Assembly (NCBI RefSeq): GCF_011440305.1
Contig: NZ_JAAOIW010000011.1
Span: 1 to 64,000, forward strand
DNA from: Paenibacillus agricola
GTDB lineage: Bacteria > Bacillota > Bacilli > Paenibacillales > NBRC-103111
Direction of reading: 5' to 3'
Length of the DNA: 64,000 bases
Each line of letters starts with the position of its first letter. Position 1 is the first letter of the stretch. The notes beneath the pieces are model-generated. The model saw nothing but the letters and a program-made list of their open reading frames with translations. It was not told where the DNA came from and ran no database searches. Below are positions 61,472-64,000 of this stretch, piece after piece. Position numbers and translations under genes: made by a program.

Positions 61472-63670
61472 TCAAAACTTCAATTTTGGCTGGATGACAT
61501 AAAGTAAGATATATATGGCAGCCCCTGCATTCATTGCTGTGGAAAATCCCCATGTAAACGATAAAATGGTAGCAAGAAGCGAACCGACGACTGTGAGAAT
61601 GCCATTCACCCCCCAACTTGCAGCAACATGCTTTTCTTTTACTCGACTCATTCCATAAGGGAAAGGCATTCCCATGAAGAAGCCCAAAGGCACTAGAACC
61701 AATGCGGTTACAATAACTCTTTGATTTACATCCATTTGAAGAGATTGCGCATTGTACCCATCCATGGCAGCATTGATTCCTAAAACTAATAAACCAATAA
61801 CTAGTATGGGAATATATCGATTAGATTCGGAACGAAACCAATACTTGGAGAAATAACTACCCATTCCGCCTGAAACTAATAAAACACCTAAGACCAGCAC
61901 AAAGGACAACGTGGGATGCCCCAGGGGAAGCACAAGTTTCTGCATCAGTGTCACTTCGATCATCATAAAACCAATGGCAATTGCAGAGAAATAGGTGAAT
62001 GTGCCTATAGATAACTTGGATGCTCGCCCCATAAATAAGGCTACCAACAAAACTGCCACCAGCAGCATAATCATTTTTGGCGATATACCAACCATTTTAT
62101 TATAAAAAAAGGGCATATCATCAATATTCGCTTCCAGATTAACTTTTACTGTCTTCATCATGATATTCATCTGCATAAATTGGTCGTTTACGTACGGAAT
62201 ATGAATTGGAATTTGTTGAATCTGTTTTGCCGCAGCCAAAAGACTGACAGCCTCTGGATACTCAAACGGTCGTTTGCCAATTATCAACAACGGTCGGGTA
62301 ATTTTGCTTCCGTTTAATCCAGTGACCACATGCCCTAAGTGTTGGTAAGTCCCTATTACCGCTAAATATTTACTGATATCCTGTTCCTGTACGCCTCGTT
62401 TCTTAAAGTACTTTTTAGCAGCGTAGACCATTTTAAATAACTCGACTTCATCGTGTACCAAAAAGCCTAGGCTCCCCCCTTCTTCCAGCTTGTTCATGTA
62501 TTCGGCTATCGCTTCTTGTGTGAAAATATAATTCTCCATTAATGACAATCCAAATCCGTTCTCTGTATTCTTTTTAACGAGGGATAAATAAATAAGATCA
62601 TACTTATTGTTTGTCTCCCGGATATAATTTCGTCCATCAGATACGATTGGCTCCACTCCAGGAAGTTTAAAGACATTATTTGAAAGTTGGGAAACGTCCC
62701 TAACCGCTAAGAAGCTTCCTTCATTAATATCGACTGCCTCAATTATTTTATAACCTGTCATTTTCGCTAGTAATACCTCTTGGCCTCCTCCTCCTCCAAT
62801 AATTAATGCCCGATTTTTCATCCGGCCTTGAAAAGCGAGATAACTAGTAGTATTACGCAAATAATCTACATGAGTAAGTTCCCCATTAAATTTTGAAATG
62901 GGGGAAACCGCCCCACCATCGATCGTTATATATAGTAAATCATCATCACCTGCATCAAATACATCTGTACGTGAGAAAGCATTCCATTTTGTAAAGATAA
63001 CTCTTGCCTCTTTCTCATCCAGGAAAACATTGTGGGGACTTGTCTGATAAGCTTTAAATGAAAAAAAACTATAAAACGGATTTATGAAATTAATAAAGAG
63101 AATAGCCAACGTTGTGCTCCAGAACAGTTTTTGTTGTAAGTTCCACTCTCCAAAATAACATGCGACAAACACTGAAAAACCAATTAAAGATATTAACCCT
63201 ATAGTTTGAAGCGGATTTAAGCTATCCATAAGAAAAATGGAAGAAACGGCTCCTAAGCCTCCCCCTGCTAAATCAGAAAAATACATAAGGCCAATATGAT
63301 CGCGATGTCTCTGCATTAAATCAGCGAGGACCAGCCCACCCAAGAAAAAGGGGATAAGAGCCATCCCTGCATAAAAGAAAATTCCCACAAACGTTAATAT
63401 ATACATAGTAAAAATCACTGCAGCAATGGAAACTGCATACCATCCAAGGATATGATGATTTCGGAGCAAAGGGTGCTTTGTGATTTGAGAGTAGGCAAAA
63501 TATCCCCCAATACCTATACCCAATGTTGCCAATGATACAACTAAAAAAACGTAATTGTAATCCATGATTGTTGCAAAAAAGCGTGATAAAAAGACTTCAT
63601 ATACGATTAAAGTAAAGGCGATAAAAAAAGTAATGATGACATCTTTTAGGAAAGTTTCTCTTGTGATCAT
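61472..63670 (-). CDS. Membrane-bound spermidine-synthase-like protein, 732 aa
   Basis: Three parts. About seven membrane helices (1-210). A cytoplasmic methyltransferase/spermidine-synthase-type domain (about 215-500) with ALIIGGGGGQEVLLAKM (nucleotide/SAM-type loop), then EAVDINEG and YDLIYLSL. Six to seven more helices (about 520-730). The plan matches membrane-fused SpeE-like proteins of unknown substrate, which bind decarboxylated SAM or SAM. The canonical D-x-x-x-x-x-H catalytic residues of spermidine synthase are not clearly seen, so aminopropyl transfer is unproven. No co-directional neighbour in the window. Confidence 0.7.
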   Translation of the reverse strand: MITRETFLKDVIITFFIAFTLIVYEVFLSRFFATIMDYNYVFLVVSLATLGIGIGGYFAYSQITKHPLLRNHHILGWYAVSIAAVIFTMYILTFVGIFFYAGMALIPFFLGGLVLADLMQRHRDHIGLMYFSDLAGGGLGAVSSIFLMDSLNPLQTIGLISLIGFSVFVACYFGEWNLQQKLFWSTTLAILFINFINPFYSFFSFKAYQTSPHNVFLDEKEARVIFTKWNAFSRTDVFDAGDDDLLYITIDGGAVSPISKFNGELTHVDYLRNTTSYLAFQGRMKNRALIIGGGGGQEVLLAKMTGYKIIEAVDINEGSFLAVRDVSQLSNNVFKLPGVEPIVSDGRNYIRETNNKYDLIYLSLVKKNTENGFGLSLMENYIFTQEAIAEYMNKLEEGGSLGFLVHDEVELFKMVYAAKKYFKKRGVQEQDISKYLAVIGTYQHLGHVVTGLNGSKITRPLLIIGKRPFEYPEAVSLLAAAKQIQQIPIHIPYVNDQFMQMNIMMKTVKVNLEANIDDMPFFYNKMVGISPKMIMLLVAVLLVALFMGRASKLSIGTFTYFSAIAIGFMMIEVTLMQKLVLPLGHPTLSFVLVLGVLLVSGGMGSYFSKYWFRSESNRYIPILVIGLLVLGINAAMDGYNAQSLQMDVNQRVIVTALVLVPLGFFMGMPFPYGMSRVKEKHVAASWGVNGILTVVGSLLATILSFTWGFSTAMNAGAAIYILLYVIQPKLKF

Positions 63671-63813
63671 CGGTTGCCCTCACTCCCTATTATCATTTTT
63701 AACCCACATTCCTGTTACTCCCAAGTATTCACAGTAGAATAGGATTTAAAACAAATTAAAAAACACCGTTTTATTAAACAGGCGCCGCCGTTTCTTTGTG
63801 CTTCCTCAGTTGA

Positions 63814-64000
63814 GAACAGAACCGCCGAACAAAATATTCGCTCTCATTGCGCTCCTTCAACATTATCAATTCTTACTACGCCGGATTATTTAAATATGAT
63901 GCGAAACTTTACCATCCCCATGATAATCCCGTCATGAGTTATCCTATCGTTCACCAAATATTTGGACAATTTGTGACATTGAAGGAAAATGGATTATTAA
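63814..64000 (+). CDS. Partial frame running off the window
   Basis: Open frame without clear start (INSYYAGLFKYDAKLYHPHD and onward), coding-like composition, continuing past 64000. It could be a gene missing its 5' end or with a non-ATG start. Family not recognised. Confidence 0.3.

Overview
The window looks like part of a large, mosaic plasmid (or an integrated plasmid) from a spore-forming member of the Bacillales, most plausibly Paenibacillus or a close relative. Reasons: Gram-positive ribosome-binding sites throughout, a Spo0E-type phosphatase, a SleB-type cortex hydrolase, a WxL/DUF916 surface pair, a LexA-type box of the Firmicutes kind, and an iteron replication origin with two Rep-like proteins. 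No rRNA, tRNA or CRISPR array was seen. Genus and replicon type are inferences.

Layout. 1-6.2 kb: accessory genes (VOC protein, SRPBCC protein, a sigma factor that has lost its N-terminus, an MmcB-like nuclease, two Cys-rich unknowns, a PLD-like protein). 6.3-10.3 kb: transposon-end-like repeats, a candidate type I toxin, a 23-bp perfect inverted repeat beside a tyrosine recombinase, and an SOS-box operon with an internally deleted Y-family polymerase. 10.6-16.3 kb: secreted and surface proteins, including a WxL protein and its DUF916 partner. 16.3-26.3 kb: a leftward type IV secretion operon (VirB2-like pilin, PrgI/VirB3-like, split VirB4, VirB6-like, a two-domain wall hydrolase, a VirB8-like protein). 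26.2-30.4 kb: unknowns plus a Rad52-like annealing protein behind a structured leader. 30.4-31.9 kb: decayed sequence. 31.9-36.6 kb: the replication module (Rep-like protein with a countertranscript RNA, about 19 iterons, a second Rep in an operon with Spo0E-like and HD-GYP genes).

36.6-49 kb: frameshifted GNAT gene, a MerR-like protein, unknowns, and a 6.4-kb arsenic module bounded by 37-bp perfect inverted repeats and a 5-bp target duplication but with no transposase inside. 47.7-50.6 kb: SleB, a PadR-like protein, a second possible Rad52-like protein, an internally repeated protein. 50.7-64 kb: an IS3 copy with a nonsense codon, solo Tn3-family ends, a mer operon with tnpR and a broken tnpA, a 0.77-kb Tn3-derived miniature element, a decayed MocR gene, IS630 remnants and a membrane-bound spermidine-synthase-like protein.

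How the parts work together. The ars genes cover arsenate reduction, arsenite export, methylation (ArsM), C-As bond cleavage (ArsI) and possible oxidation (ArsO-like), so both inorganic and methylated arsenic are handled. The mer genes give Hg(II) sensing, uptake and reduction. Three leftward operons (surface proteins, secretion, replication) begin with the same short leader: a conserved purine-rich 13-mer feeding straight into a terminator hairpin. This suggests common control by antitermination. No relaxase or coupling protein is visible, so conjugative ability cannot be judged from this window.
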